This document shows positions 27,299-35,939 of a stretch of 64,000 nucleotides of DNA, piece after piece. The notes under the pieces were generated by a model. The model worked only from the letters and a program-made list of their open reading frames with translations, had not been told where the DNA came from and did not search any database. A program made the translations under genes and the position numbers. The stretch lies in contig NC_013960.1 in the NCBI RefSeq assembly GCF_000024725.1, positions 3,210,001 to 3,274,000 on the forward strand, read 5' to 3'. The DNA comes from Nitrosococcus halophilus Nc 4 (lineage in GTDB: Bacteria > Pseudomonadota > Gammaproteobacteria > Nitrosococcales > Nitrosococcaceae). Numbering within the stretch: position 1 is the stretch's first letter; each line of letters starts with the position of its first letter.

Positions 27299-28661
27299 GA
27301 TGATCTTCCTCCGGTTCCGGCTTTACTTTCAACCTTAATCCCTCCAACCCCGTCACCCGTACTCGCTGACCCAGCGTTATCGGCTCAGTCCCCTGGGCCG
27401 ACCATAGCTCTCCATGAAGGCGAACGGTCGCTGTGTCCCCCGATACCCCTGTCACCTTGCCCACCGCCCCTACCATCTGTTCCCGTCCACTCACCACCGG
27501 CCGCTGCTGGGAACGGATCGCCAAGGACAGCACCACAAATAAAAAAGCTGCGCTGGTCAAGGCTGCCGCAATAATCAAAGGCCAGGAAATCTCATAACCC
27601 GGCACATCGGTATCCAGGAGGATGACTGAACCAATCACAAAGGCAATGACTCCACCCACCCCCAAGGCCCCAAAGCTCGGCACGAAGACTTCAGCCACCA
27701 TAAAAGCGATTCCCAACAACATCAGTGCCAGCCCCGCAGAGCTGATGGGCAAAACCTGAAAGGCATAGAGGGCCAGCAAAAGAGAGATGGTCCCCACCAC
27801 CCCCGGCAAGATAAAGCCCGGATTGGCTAGCTCGAAGATCAGCCCGTAAACCCCCACCAACATCAAGATATAAGCCACATTAGGATTGGCAATGATCGCC
27901 AATAGCCGATCCCGCCAGTTGGGCTCAACCCGGGTGATAGTCATCCCGGTAGTGCGTAAGGTGGTTTCACCACCCGCCACACTCACGGTTCGTCCGTCAA
28001 GATTCTTGAGCAAAGTGGGGATATCGGCAGCAACAAGATCGATAACTCCTAGCTCTAGGGCCTCTTGGGCCGACAGGCTGGCAGCCTCCCGCACCGCCTG
28101 CTCTGCCCATTCCGCATTACGGCCCCGCTGGGCGGCTAGCCCTTTGATATAAGCCACGGCATCATTGATCGCCTTGCGGGCCATGGCCTCTTGGGATGAC
28201 TGACCTTCCTCTTTTCCTTCCCCTTCCCCTGGAGACGGCGGGGCACCCATGGGAAGCTGTACGGGCGTTGCCGCCCCCAGATTAGTGGCCGGGGCCATAG
28301 CAGCGATATGACTGGCATACATGATGTAGGTACCGGCGCTGGCCGCCCGGGCCCCACTCGGGGCCACATACCCCACCACGGGTACAGGGGAAGCCAAGAT
28401 ATCTCGGATGATATCCCGCATGGCCCTATCCAGACCCCCCGGGGTGTCCATTCGCAAGATAATAAGCGCCGCTCCCTTATCTCCCCCTCTTTCCATTGCC
28501 CGCTGGACATAACCACTGACGGCAGGCCCGATCACGCCTTGGATATCCAATAACAGGACCGTTCCCCTGGAGCCCTGATTTTGCTGCGCTGGCACCGATA
28601 ATCCTATACAAAGACAGGCAATGAACCCCAAAACCCACAGATAGCGTTTCATTGCGAACAA
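27291..28661 (-). CDS. NfeD-type membrane-bound serine protease
   Basis: A 456-residue long-form NfeD: signal segment 1-25, ClpP-like serine protease domain (about 33-215), four to five membrane segments (235-385) and a C-terminal OB-fold NfeD domain (395-450). Ser108 in ARAASAGTY is the likely nucleophile and Lys163 (MARKAINDA) the general base, as in the archaeal 1510-N protease. A Gly/Glu-rich loop at 140-158 splits the domain. It partners the slipin, which overlaps its end by 8 bases. Confidence 0.92.
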   Translation of the reverse strand: MFAMKRYLWVLGFIACLCIGLSVPAQQNQGSRGTVLLLDIQGVIGPAVSGYVQRAMERGGDKGAALIILRMDTPGGLDRAMRDIIRDILASPVPVVGYVAPSGARAASAGTYIMYASHIAAMAPATNLGAATPVQLPMGAPPSPGEGEGKEEGQSSQEAMARKAINDAVAYIKGLAAQRGRNAEWAEQAVREAASLSAQEALELGVIDLVAADIPTLLKNLDGRTVSVAGGETTLRTTGMTITRVEPNWRDRLLAIIANPNVAYILMLVGVYGLIFELANPGFILPGVVGTISLLLALYAFQVLPISSAGLALMLLGIAFMVAEVFVPSFGALGVGGVIAFVIGSVILLDTDVPGYEISWPLIIAAALTSAAFLFVVLSLAIRSQQRPVVSGREQMVGAVGKVTGVSGDTATVRLHGELWSAQGTEPITLGQRVRVTGLEGLRLKVKPEPEEDHHD

Positions 28662-28737
28662 AGGTGCGGCTCCATTAAGAAATTGATTAATGACTATGTT
28701 TTAATAATAGACGACATTAGCTAGTAATCGTGCCACG

Positions 28738-28968
28738 ATGGAAATTTTATTAAACGGCAAAACTCACCAGGTACCGGAAGGCTGTCTAGTCTCAGAGCTC
28801 ATTGCCCTATTGGAACTCCAGGGAAAACGGCTTGCAGTGGAGATCAACCAGGAAATCGTCCCCCGCAGCGAACATCCCCATTGGCGTCTGCAACCGGGCG
28901 ATAAAGTGGAGATCGTCCATGCCATTGGCGGCGGTCAAACTCTAGACAGCGGCGATAACCGCCTTTAA
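28738..28968 (+). CDS. thiS: Sulfur carrier protein ThiS with a C-terminal extension
   Basis: Ubiquitin-like sulfur carrier for thiazole synthesis. The core (MEILLNGKTHQVPEG, then RLAVEINQEIVPRSEH and GDKVEIVHAIGGG) is typical and is followed by thiG at 45 bases. The functional end of ThiS is a free Gly-Gly carboxylate. Here 10 residues (QTLDSGDNRL) follow GGG at 64-66 before the stop. Either the tail is removed by a protease, as known for QbsE and CysO type carriers, or the carrier is impaired. The frame is unambiguous in the sequence. The start has no strong ribosome site. Confidence 0.88.
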   Translation: MEILLNGKTHQVPEGCLVSELIALLELQGKRLAVEINQEIVPRSEHPHWRLQPGDKVEIVHAIGGGQTLDSGDNRL

Positions 28969-29013
28969 TCGGTATAATAGGCCCCATGAGCAAATCCCAA
29001 GAGGGAAGATCAA

Positions 29014-29802
29014 ATGAGCACAGCTGATACTCCGTTAGCGGTCGCAGGCCAAACCTATCATTCCCGACTCCTGGTAGGGACCGGTAAATACCGGGACCTG
29101 AAGGAAACCCAGGCGGCCATTGAAGCCAGCGGTGCCGAGATCGTCACTGTGGCGGTTCGCCGAAGCAACATTGGGCAAAATCCCAGTGAACCCAATCTGC
29201 TCGATGTCATTCCCCCCCATCGCTACACCCTTCTCCCCAATACCGCAGGCTGTTACAGTGCTGAAGATGCGGTGCGCACCTGCCGCTTAGCCCGGGAGCT
29301 ACTAGACGGCCATGACTTGATGAAGCTGGAAGTCCTGGGAGACGAAAAAACCCTTTTTCCCGATCTGGTAGAGACCTATAAGGCCGCTGAAGTGCTCATC
29401 AAGGAAGGCTTCCAAATTATGGTCTATACCAATGACGATCCGATTGCCGCTAAGCGTTTGGAAGAGATGGGCTGTATTGCAGTCATGCCCCTAGCAGCGC
29501 CCATCGGCTCCGGGCTGGGTATTCGGAATCCCTACAATATCCTCGAAATTATCCAGAACGCCACAGTGCCTATCCTGGTAGACGCGGGGGTGGGCACCGC
29601 TTCCGATGCGGCGGTCGCCATGGAGCTAGGTTGTGACGGGGTACTCATGAATACCGCCATTGCCGGAGCTCAAGATCCCATCTTGATGGCCTCGGCGATG
29701 AAAAAAGCGGTGGAAGCAGGGCGCGAAGCCTACCTTGCCGGGCGCATTCCACGGAAACGCTATGCCAGCGCCTCCTCCCCCCTGGAAGGCACTTTTTTCT
29801 AA
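29014..29802 (+). CDS. thiG: Thiazole synthase ThiG
   Basis: A 262-residue (beta/alpha)8 enzyme that condenses deoxyxylulose phosphate, ThiS thiocarboxylate and dehydroglycine into the thiazole phosphate of thiamine. Motifs: LLVGTGKY, the Schiff-base Lys in [28 protein letters not shown] and [12 protein letters not shown]. Its length and the GAGGGAAG ribosome site are standard. It is paired with thiS; no other thiamine gene is seen. Confidence 0.96.
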   Translation: MSTADTPLAVAGQTYHSRLLVGTGKYRDLKETQAAIEASGAEIVTVAVRRSNIGQNPSEPNLLDVIPPHRYTLLPNTAGCYSAEDAVRTCRLARELLDGHDLMKLEVLGDEKTLFPDLVETYKAAEVLIKEGFQIMVYTNDDPIAAKRLEEMGCIAVMPLAAPIGSGLGIRNPYNILEIIQNATVPILVDAGVGTASDAAVAMELGCDGVLMNTAIAGAQDPILMASAMKKAVEAGREAYLAGRIPRKRYASASSPLEGTFF

Positions 29803-29815
29803 AATTTTCAATAAA

Positions 29816-30085
29816 TTAATAAATTAACTCGACCCAGCGCCTTCCCGCAATGAGTTCTGCCTTTCTGCGTTCCCATTTTTCCTTAGCGCCCATGATGTGG
29901 CTAAGCGCTTTATCTAACAGCGCCTGAATACGTTCTTGGCCGGCCACATACACATAGGTTTTAGGGCTATCCAGCAACACTTTAAGCTCCTGCTCCCGTT
30001 CTTCCAAGGCAAGATCCAGGGCCGGTAACTCGGCCCAGTGGGGGCGCGGACTCAATGCTTTAAAGGCGGCAAAAGATAGTCCAGC
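29816..30085 (-). pseudogene. C-terminal remnant of an FAD/NADP ferredoxin-reductase-type oxidoreductase
   Basis: A frame of about 90 residues that ends in TYVYVAGQERIQALLDKAL, then KWERRKAELIAGRRWVELIY. This is the closing part of FNR-like reductases (NADP-binding end with a YVAG motif and a terminal aromatic). The segment upstream in frame (LSFAAFKALSPRPHWAEL) also fits, but a stop at 30086-30088 ends it and the FAD-binding domain and most of the NADP domain are absent from the 119 bases up to the next gene. A TTG at 30055 could start a 79-residue product, but it would lack any cofactor site. A decayed gene is likelier than a small protein. Confidence 0.6.
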
Positions 30086-30204
30086 TCACCCTGAACTGTA
30101 CCTTTAAAAAGCAGGATTAATCTCTATAAAATAGATATATTGAGTGTCCATGCCGCAAACGACCAGGAAAACGGCGGCAAGTAAGTAGATAGGAGACAAC
30201 CCCC

Positions 30205-31065
30205 GTGAAACCCCATATACAGGCTTTTTTTGACTCTGGGACTTCAACCATTTCCTATGTGGTGCGGGCCCCAGGCGACCCGGCATGTGCCCTTATCGAT
30301 CCGGTTCTGGACTACAGCCCTAAGGCGGGCCGCACCAGCACCACATCGGCGGATCAACTGATTGACTACGTGCGCGAGAACGGGTTAAAAGTGGAATGGA
30401 TTCTGGAAACCCATGCCCATGCCGACCACTTAAGTTCAGCCCATTATCTGCAACAGCAACTCGGAGGACGCATTGGCATTGGCGAACATATTACCCAGGT
30501 CCAAAAAAAATTCAGCCAACTGTTCAACCTAGGACCTGACTTCAAAACCGACGGCTCCCAATTTGATCACCTCTTCTCCGATGGCGAACGTTTTCAAATT
30601 GGCGCCCTTGAGGCCCAGGTCCTTTATACTCCTGGACACACCCCTGCTTGTCTCACCTACCTCATTGGCGATGCGGCATTTGTGGGAGACACCCTCTTTA
30701 TGCCGGACTACGGCACCGCGCGAGCGGATTTTCCAGGGGGCGACGCCAGGGCCATGTACCGTTCAATCCAACGCATCTACGAATTGCCCGACGAGACCCG
30801 GTTGTTTATGTGCCACGATTACCGGCCCGGTGGGCGGGAACCCCGTTGGGAAACCACCATTGCTGAAGAAAAGGCCCACAACCCCCTGGTTAAGGCGGGA
30901 GTCAGTGAAGAAGAATTCGTCCGAAAGCGAATTGAGAAAGACCGCAATCTAGCCCCACCGGTGCTGATCCTGCCGTCCCTGCAAGTCAATATTCGCGCAG
31001 GCGCACTCCCCCCACCGGAGGATAATGATATCAGTTATCTGAAAATCCCCCTCAACCAGCTTTAA
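30205..31065 (+). CDS. MBL-fold metallo-hydrolase, persulfide-dioxygenase-like
   Basis: A 286-residue metallo-beta-lactamase-fold protein with the metal site HAHADH (His70, His72, Asp74, His75 in ETHAHADH), a second His in TPGHTPACL and Asp in GDTLF. The C-terminal features (ARADFPGGDARAMYRSI, CHDY) match the Blh/ETHE1-like group, which oxidises persulfides or acts with CstR-type regulators, although this gene is not near one here. GTG start with AGGAG 10 bases ahead. It is likely an iron enzyme in sulfide oxidation; substrate is inferred. A strong hairpin follows. Confidence 0.85.
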   Translation: MKPHIQAFFDSGTSTISYVVRAPGDPACALIDPVLDYSPKAGRTSTTSADQLIDYVRENGLKVEWILETHAHADHLSSAHYLQQQLGGRIGIGEHITQVQKKFSQLFNLGPDFKTDGSQFDHLFSDGERFQIGALEAQVLYTPGHTPACLTYLIGDAAFVGDTLFMPDYGTARADFPGGDARAMYRSIQRIYELPDETRLFMCHDYRPGGREPRWETTIAEEKAHNPLVKAGVSEEEFVRKRIEKDRNLAPPVLILPSLQVNIRAGALPPPEDNDISYLKIPLNQL

Positions 31066-31073
31066 TTTTTAGC

Positions 31074-31099
31074 GGTGCACAGCACTTTTGCTGTGCACC
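31074..31099 (+). terminator. Terminator between the MBL gene and the convergent sigma-54 activator
   Basis: A perfect 11-bp stem (GGTGCACAGCA with TGCTGTGCACC) closed by a CTTT loop and followed by CTTCTTC. It lies 9 bases after the plus-strand stop and 24 before the end of the minus-strand gene, so it may work in both directions. Confidence 0.75.
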
Positions 31100-31122
31100 C
31101 TTCTTCATCCGGAGAAGGGCTA

Positions 31123-32667
31123 TTAGTCTTGCCTCGAAGCGCCGGCTTGAACATATTTTTTCACCGTGCGGCGATCAAGAGCGGTGATGGTGGCGACAGC
31201 TTCATAGGTTCCGTGCCGTTGATACAGCATTTGGCAATAGGCAGCCAACAGTTCCGGGGCACTCAATTTACCCTGGGCCGCCTGACACAACCAAGATCCA
31301 TGATGAGTCGGCGCTTCGGCTCCCTGATAGTCTCCTTTGAGAATAATCCGCCGCACCGCCTGCTCCAGCTCTCGCACATTGCCTGGCCAGGCGTAATCCG
31401 CCGGCAGGCATTTATTCAGGACTTGCAGAATTCGATCAATTAAACCCTCGGCGGCTTGGCCCGTAAGCCGCTCGGCCAATAATCCCACCAGTTGCTTCAA
31501 TTCGGCGGGAGATTCCTGAAGCCGTCTCCGCAAGGGCGGGACTTCAATCACATCCGAGGAAAGGCGGTAATAAAAGTCATCGCGAAACTGCCCCTCCTGG
31601 CGTAGCGCCGGGAGGGAACGATGGGTGGCGGCAATCACCCGCCCGGCAAAGCGTAGGGGGGAATGACTCCCTACCGGCGTGAACTGCCTTTCTTGCAGCA
31701 CATTGAGCAGTTTGATCTGCACCGGTACCGAAACATCGCCAATTTCATCCAGGAATAAGGCCCCATGGGGACTACAGCGCTGGAAAAGACCCTTGTGATT
31801 GTCAATGGCGCCGGTAAAGGCCCCCTTCCGGTGGCCAAAGAGCTCCGATTCAATCAAGCTCTCCGGAAATTGAGATAAATTAATGGCGATGAAGGTTTCG
31901 GTAAAGCTATAGGTAAACCGTCGGCTTTTAAGATCGAAGGGGATTAATCCCGAGCGGCCAATAGCCGCCGCCGCTGACCCCTTGCCAGTTCCGGTCTCCC
32001 CCAGCAACAAGGTGGAAAAATCCTCCATCCGGTCCCAAAGGTGGTCCGCATAGAAACGGGCATCCGTAGTAAAAACATTGTTCCATAGGGCATGACGCAG
32101 GCGGGTCATGGAAGGAGAATCCCCCACCAGGGCATGAGCAATAAAAAAATAGGCGCGCCGCAATTGATAAAACAAGGCCAAATAACGCCCCGCCTCCTCA
32201 ATGGAAAAGCCCCGATTTTTGAGTTTATCGATGAGTTCTTCGGCAAAAGGAACGGGGGCGGGGGCTGTCCCCTTGGCCATTTGGGTTTGAATTAACTGAT
32301 CCCATTGCGCCACATAGCGATCATAGAGCTGGAACAAAAAAGCATACTGGAGCAGCCGACGATCCTGAGGGGGGACAGACTGAATACGGGAAAGGCCACG
32401 GGACTCCAGACGAGCCAACCGCTGTTCCAAAGGGGGAATCAAAGCGCTGTAGTGATGATCATCCGGCGCTGGGGTGTGGCCTTGGGTTTGACTTCCCAGG
32501 GAAGTCAGCCGGTCTTTCTGAAAGCTAAAGGGATTGGAGAAGATGACCTCGGTGAGCAGGGCAAAGAACTCCCGCTCTTCCGAGGTCAAAGGTTGCTGTT
32601 TGACGGTCACCGGCTGGGAGTAAGGGAGCAATAAAGGAACACCGATGCCCCCCCATGGGAGGAACAT
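31123..32667 (-). CDS. Sigma-54-dependent transcriptional activator with novel helical N-terminal domain
   Basis: A 514-residue bacterial enhancer-binding protein without a receiver domain. Residues 25-210 are mostly helical and not like a GAF, PAS, ACT or V4R domain that I recognise. The AAA+ core has Walker A GETGTGKG (223-230), GAFTGA at 282-287 and ALFLDEIGD. The C terminus carries a HTH (YEAVATITALDRRTVKKYV). It is third in an operon behind the PspA-like and membrane-protein genes. In Psp systems the AAA+ activator PspF is inhibited by PspA; here a self-contained version is proposed. The start is uncertain: the ATG at 32667 has no ribosome site, and GTG at about codon 20 is an alternative. 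Confidence 0.82.
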   Translation of the reverse strand: MFLPWGGIGVPLLLPYSQPVTVKQQPLTSEEREFFALLTEVIFSNPFSFQKDRLTSLGSQTQGHTPAPDDHHYSALIPPLEQRLARLESRGLSRIQSVPPQDRRLLQYAFLFQLYDRYVAQWDQLIQTQMAKGTAPAPVPFAEELIDKLKNRGFSIEEAGRYLALFYQLRRAYFFIAHALVGDSPSMTRLRHALWNNVFTTDARFYADHLWDRMEDFSTLLLGETGTGKGSAAAAIGRSGLIPFDLKSRRFTYSFTETFIAINLSQFPESLIESELFGHRKGAFTGAIDNHKGLFQRCSPHGALFLDEIGDVSVPVQIKLLNVLQERQFTPVGSHSPLRFAGRVIAATHRSLPALRQEGQFRDDFYYRLSSDVIEVPPLRRRLQESPAELKQLVGLLAERLTGQAAEGLIDRILQVLNKCLPADYAWPGNVRELEQAVRRIILKGDYQGAEAPTHHGSWLCQAAQGKLSAPELLAAYCQMLYQRHGTYEAVATITALDRRTVKKYVQAGASRQD

Positions 32668-32710
32668 CGGTGTAGTGGGGAACTCACCGGATTCAAAGCG
32701 ATCCCCCTTC

Positions 32711-34042
32711 CTAATATTCCCAAGATTTAAATTGCCGCCCCCACTGGGTCAAACGGAGTTTTAGTTGGGGGCCATGGCGTTCAATCACCGATCCGGTGAG
32801 AATGGCGGCCACCCCTAGCACCGCCAAACTTCCCCAGCTTCCCAAGTCAAACGCGGTGATAGCATATTGTACCTGGAAGCTAAGGCCGGCTATCAGCATC
32901 ACCCAACCCAGGCCAAAGACCAGCCGCTGCTCCATGAGATAACCACACACCAGCACGCCCATCCCCGTCAGCAGACACAAAATGGCAGCGGCAACCCCCT
33001 CATAGAGGACTAAATTAGCCAATAGGCCCACCGTCATCACCACGGCCGCCTTGCGGCGGTAACTAGCCCCACTGCCTGGGGTACGCAAGCTGATTTCAAA
33101 AATCATGGCCGCCGCCGCCCAGGAAAACACCGCAAAGGCATAGGCATCCCCTCCCTTGATGATCTTATCCACCACCGCCGCCAATCCCAACCCGGTGGTC
33201 AAGGCGGGGAGGATGGCCAATTGCTCGCTAAAACTGCGGAGCTTGGAGCGGCTATTCAGCTCCAGGGCCACCTGGCGCAACATGAGAAATGCTGTTACCG
33301 ACATGGCGGTAAACAAAAAGGCGTCGGCGGTATAAAGCCAAACCGTGCGCCCAAACAATAGGGCCAGGGGCAAAAATTGAAGTCCTCGAGCAAACGCTCC
33401 TTCCAGGGTTTTCATGGCGGTGTCGCCACGCCCGATACGGGCAGTCCGCCAGAGCACAAAGATCGTCAATCCCAATAATGTCCAGGCCACAAATGGCTCC
33501 TCCCGCAAGGGAATCAACAAGACTCCATTCGTAGCCAAAAAGAGTCCCGCCAAGGACCAAGCGGAATGCCGGGCCAACACCCGAAAACCTAACCAGGTAA
33601 CCGGCGCCAACACCAGGACGGCACCGGCAATCAGCCCCCCAGTAACCGTAAAGCTTTCCGCCTGCCAGGTGGCAAAGACAGGATAAGCAATACTGTTGGC
33701 ACGAGAAGCGGAATAAACAAAGGCCCCCAGAATAGCGAAATTAGCCGGCACCGAGACCAATGCCAACAGCAACAAAAGGCGAGCCCCCTTGCTTTCCCGC
33801 AGCCAGTGACCCGCGCCAAAGCCAATCACTGCCAAGCCTGCGGTATGGGCGAGCAGCAGCAAATAACGGTAACTATCATTGCCGCTTTCCCAACCCTGAA
33901 GCAAAAAAATAGAGAGAGAAGCCACCACAGCCAAGGCCCCCAACCCCCGCAACAGGCGGGGTAAAAATTTAAAGCTAAAGCGGCTGGCTGAGGGCTGTGG
34001 CGCGGCAGGCTGGGCCACCTGGGCTTGAGTCTCAGCATTCAT
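32711..34042 (-). CDS. Multi-span membrane protein of the PspA-like operon
   Basis: A 443-residue protein with a short polar start (about 30 residues, Ala/Pro/Gln rich) and 13-14 hydrophobic segments spaced through the chain, each 18-22 long, with few charges between them. No transporter or channel motif was found; DUF2157-like topology is possible. It overlaps the PspA-like gene by 11 bases and is 43 bases before the sigma-54 activator, so all three are one unit. GGAGGAGAACC lies before the ATG. Likely the membrane-sensing part of the system; this is inferred from position only. Confidence 0.75.
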   Translation of the reverse strand: MNAETQAQVAQPAAPQPSASRFSFKFLPRLLRGLGALAVVASLSIFLLQGWESGNDSYRYLLLLAHTAGLAVIGFGAGHWLRESKGARLLLLLALVSVPANFAILGAFVYSASRANSIAYPVFATWQAESFTVTGGLIAGAVLVLAPVTWLGFRVLARHSAWSLAGLFLATNGVLLIPLREEPFVAWTLLGLTIFVLWRTARIGRGDTAMKTLEGAFARGLQFLPLALLFGRTVWLYTADAFLFTAMSVTAFLMLRQVALELNSRSKLRSFSEQLAILPALTTGLGLAAVVDKIIKGGDAYAFAVFSWAAAAMIFEISLRTPGSGASYRRKAAVVMTVGLLANLVLYEGVAAAILCLLTGMGVLVCGYLMEQRLVFGLGWVMLIAGLSFQVQYAITAFDLGSWGSLAVLGVAAILTGSVIERHGPQLKLRLTQWGRQFKSWEY

Positions 34043-34691
34043 GATGGTTCTCCTCCTTCAACAAAAGTTCATCCAATTCGGCGCGCAGGGCATCCTGGTC
34101 CTCGGCATCGGTAAAACGGTGTTCCAGACTATCCATGGCCTCTGCTGTGCCCGCTTCGTATTCGGCCTCGGTAATACGGACCTCCCACCGCTCAAAGGCA
34201 TCGGCAACATCGCCGCCCATACTGGGGTCCACACGGGTGATGGAATTGAGGGCCTCAGCCGCCGACTGGCGGGTACGCATCAAATGACGCTTCTGGGTCA
34301 TGTCGGCGACCCGCTCTTCCGCTTCTCTTACATCCCGCACCAAACGAGCCTCCAACTGTTGGTGATTTTCCCGCGTTTTTTCCAATTGGGCCCGCTGGCG
34401 TTGACACCCCCGGCGCCGCCGCAGGCATTCTAACGCCCTATGCTCATCCTCTTTGGCAATGCGCCTGGCCCGCTCCGCCCATTTTATTTCAGCCTCTTGC
34501 AGTTCAGCAATTTTGGTTTCCAACCGCTCACCGTCACTGCGGACCCGAGCCAAGCGAACCTTGGCTTTAGCGGTAGCTTGGCGGGCCTCCCCAATAGCGG
34601 CCTCAATGATGGCATCGTGGTTTTCGATCTGGCCAACCACCTGGTCAATGCGGGCGGTTAGGCTGGCAGATAGTCGTCTAAAGAAAGACAT
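34032..34691 (-). CDS. PspA/IM30-like coiled-coil protein
   Basis: A 219-residue protein. The opening MSFFRRLSASLTARIDQVVGQIENHDA has the amphipathic helix and spacing of PspA/IM30, then long coiled coils to about 150 and a second helical part. Such proteins bind stressed inner membrane and regulate a sigma-54 activator. Differences from classical PspA are the divergent start and high Arg content (ERARRIAKEDEHRALECLRRRRGCQRQR). I use the ATG at 34691, with GAGGAGG 6-8 bases ahead, although the frame stays open to a TTG at 34736. First gene of the operon and just behind a sigma-54-like promoter. Confidence 0.8.
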   Translation of the reverse strand: MSFFRRLSASLTARIDQVVGQIENHDAIIEAAIGEARQATAKAKVRLARVRSDGERLETKIAELQEAEIKWAERARRIAKEDEHRALECLRRRRGCQRQRAQLEKTRENHQQLEARLVRDVREAEERVADMTQKRHLMRTRQSAAEALNSITRVDPSMGGDVADAFERWEVRITEAEYEAGTAEAMDSLEHRFTDAEDQDALRAELDELLLKEENHHEC

Positions 34692-34732
34692 GATAACCTC
34701 CTCATGGATTTTTCTTTCCCACGGAAGATAAT

Positions 34733-34747
34733 CCAACTTCTATGCCA
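34733..34747 (-). promoter_or_regulatory. Candidate sigma-54 (-24/-12) promoter of the PspA-like operon
   Basis: On the minus strand: TGGCATAGAAGTTGG, against the consensus TGGCACGNNNNTTGC. The GG of the -24 box and TTG of the -12 box are present with correct spacing; the final C of -12 is G, and two bases of -24 differ. Transcription would begin about 12 bases downstream, leaving a leader of about 30 bases before the ATG at 34691. Confidence 0.5.
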
Positions 34748-34931
34748 GCCCGGGCATTAGCGATAAAAACATTAAAAATTCAATAACTTATTTAAAGTGC
34801 AGGATTTCATTGGGAGATTAACAACAAGAGTGTAAATATACATTTTTTGTGCATCCAAGTACATAATTTGAAGACCCTCCGCGCGGCGCAGGCTATTTTA
34901 GAGGAATCACAAAATCAATACCAACAACTGG

Positions 34932-35120
34932 ATGCGCATCTTCTTCCGTTATCAAGGCCAACAGCCGGAAGCCGATAAGGGGGTTGTGCTCCAGGACTTT
35001 AATCATATTCTCCACCTTGAAGGAGAAAGAATCTTTGACTGCTTTTATAATGGTGCGGCCTATGACAAACTTAAGCAAAAATATGATCCGTATGACTTTG
35101 CTCCCCTCTTTGTTTGGTAA
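34932..35120 (+). CDS. Possible small protein of 62 residues
   Basis: A 62-residue frame (MRIFFRYQGQQPEADKG... to APLFVW) rich in aromatic and acidic residues, 15 bases before a likely membrane-protein gene. An antisense frame of 84 codons (34893-35147) covers the same bases. I cannot decide which is coding; the plus-strand one is favoured only because it shares strand and spacing with the next gene. No family recognised. Confidence 0.3.
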   Translation: MRIFFRYQGQQPEADKGVVLQDFNHILHLEGERIFDCFYNGAAYDKLKQKYDPYDFAPLFVW

Positions 35121-35135
35121 AGCGGTAAGAAACCA

Positions 35136-35522
35136 ATGATCTGGCAATCTATTCTTGCTTGGCTCCCCCTGGTATTAATCGCCGTTCTCAACGGGGCACT
35201 CCGTGAAGCCTGGTATGGCAAGCGTCTCAGCGAACTACAGGCCCATCAAATCTCTACCGTCAGCGGCCTTCTCCTGTTTAGCCTTTATATTTGGGCCCTC
35301 ATCAATCTGTGGCCACTGGACTCCGCACAACAGGCATGGATCATGGGGTTCACCTGGCTAGGGCTCACGGTAGGGTTTGAATTGCTCTTTGGGCACTACG
35401 TGGCAAAGCATTCCTGGGGACGACTTTTTCATGACTATAATGTCCTGGCTGGACGCCTATGGCCCCTGATTCCAATCTGGATTATGGTAGCCCCTTATGT
35501 TTTCTATCGGCTAGGGAGTTGA
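35136..35522 (+). CDS. Small membrane protein, unknown function
   Basis: A 128-residue protein with four hydrophobic segments (SILAWLPLVLIAVLNG, VSGLLLFSLYIWALINLW, AWIMGFTWLGLTVGFELLFG, LWPLIPIWIMVAPYVFY) and short basic loops. It is of the size and form of small hypothetical inner-membrane proteins in this group of bacteria. No function assigned. Confidence 0.68.
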   Translation: MIWQSILAWLPLVLIAVLNGALREAWYGKRLSELQAHQISTVSGLLLFSLYIWALINLWPLDSAQQAWIMGFTWLGLTVGFELLFGHYVAKHSWGRLFHDYNVLAGRLWPLIPIWIMVAPYVFYRLGS

Positions 35523-35573
35523 TATAAATATCAATTACTTAACTCCCGAACCCAAAATACTTGGGGAAGGGGG

Positions 35574-35804
35574 TCACTGAGCAACATCATGGCCTTTTAT
35601 AGACTTTGAAATGAGCTTGCACATTTTTCTTCCGGTCACAGCTCCGGCACCCCAGTAGAGGCCTACAATAGCCAATAAGAAAGCAACTCCAAGACTACCT
35701 TTTTCTAAAGAGAAACCGACATAAACGGCTGCCACCAGAAGAGTGGCCGATAGAACCCCGGCTTCGCGCCGGGTCAAGCCCCGCTGTAGGAGTTTTTTTA
35801 ACAT
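35574..35804 (-). CDS. Small membrane protein, unknown function
   Basis: A 76-residue protein: a basic start (MLKKLLQRGLTRREAG), two membrane segments (VLSATLLVAAVYVGFSL, VAFLLAIVGLYWGAGAV) and a basic tail (GRKMCKLISKSIKGH). GAGAGGGTGG lies just before the start. No family recognised. Confidence 0.55.
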   Translation of the reverse strand: MLKKLLQRGLTRREAGVLSATLLVAAVYVGFSLEKGSLGVAFLLAIVGLYWGAGAVTGRKMCKLISKSIKGHDVAQ

Positions 35805-35939
35805 TCCACCCTCTCTTCTTCACTTCCACTATTATGAAAATAGTCTAGAGAGAGTTTAGCCTCTTAGGTCCCGTTGATAAGTGAAATAGGGCTATTAAAG
35901 GAGGTGAATTAATGCCCCATAGACTAATCAACAGCCCGT

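Noticed and set aside
28308-30286. TPP riboswitch upstream of thiS-thiG
   Set aside because: Only about 75 bases separate nfeD and thiS and none of the conserved riboswitch boxes was found.
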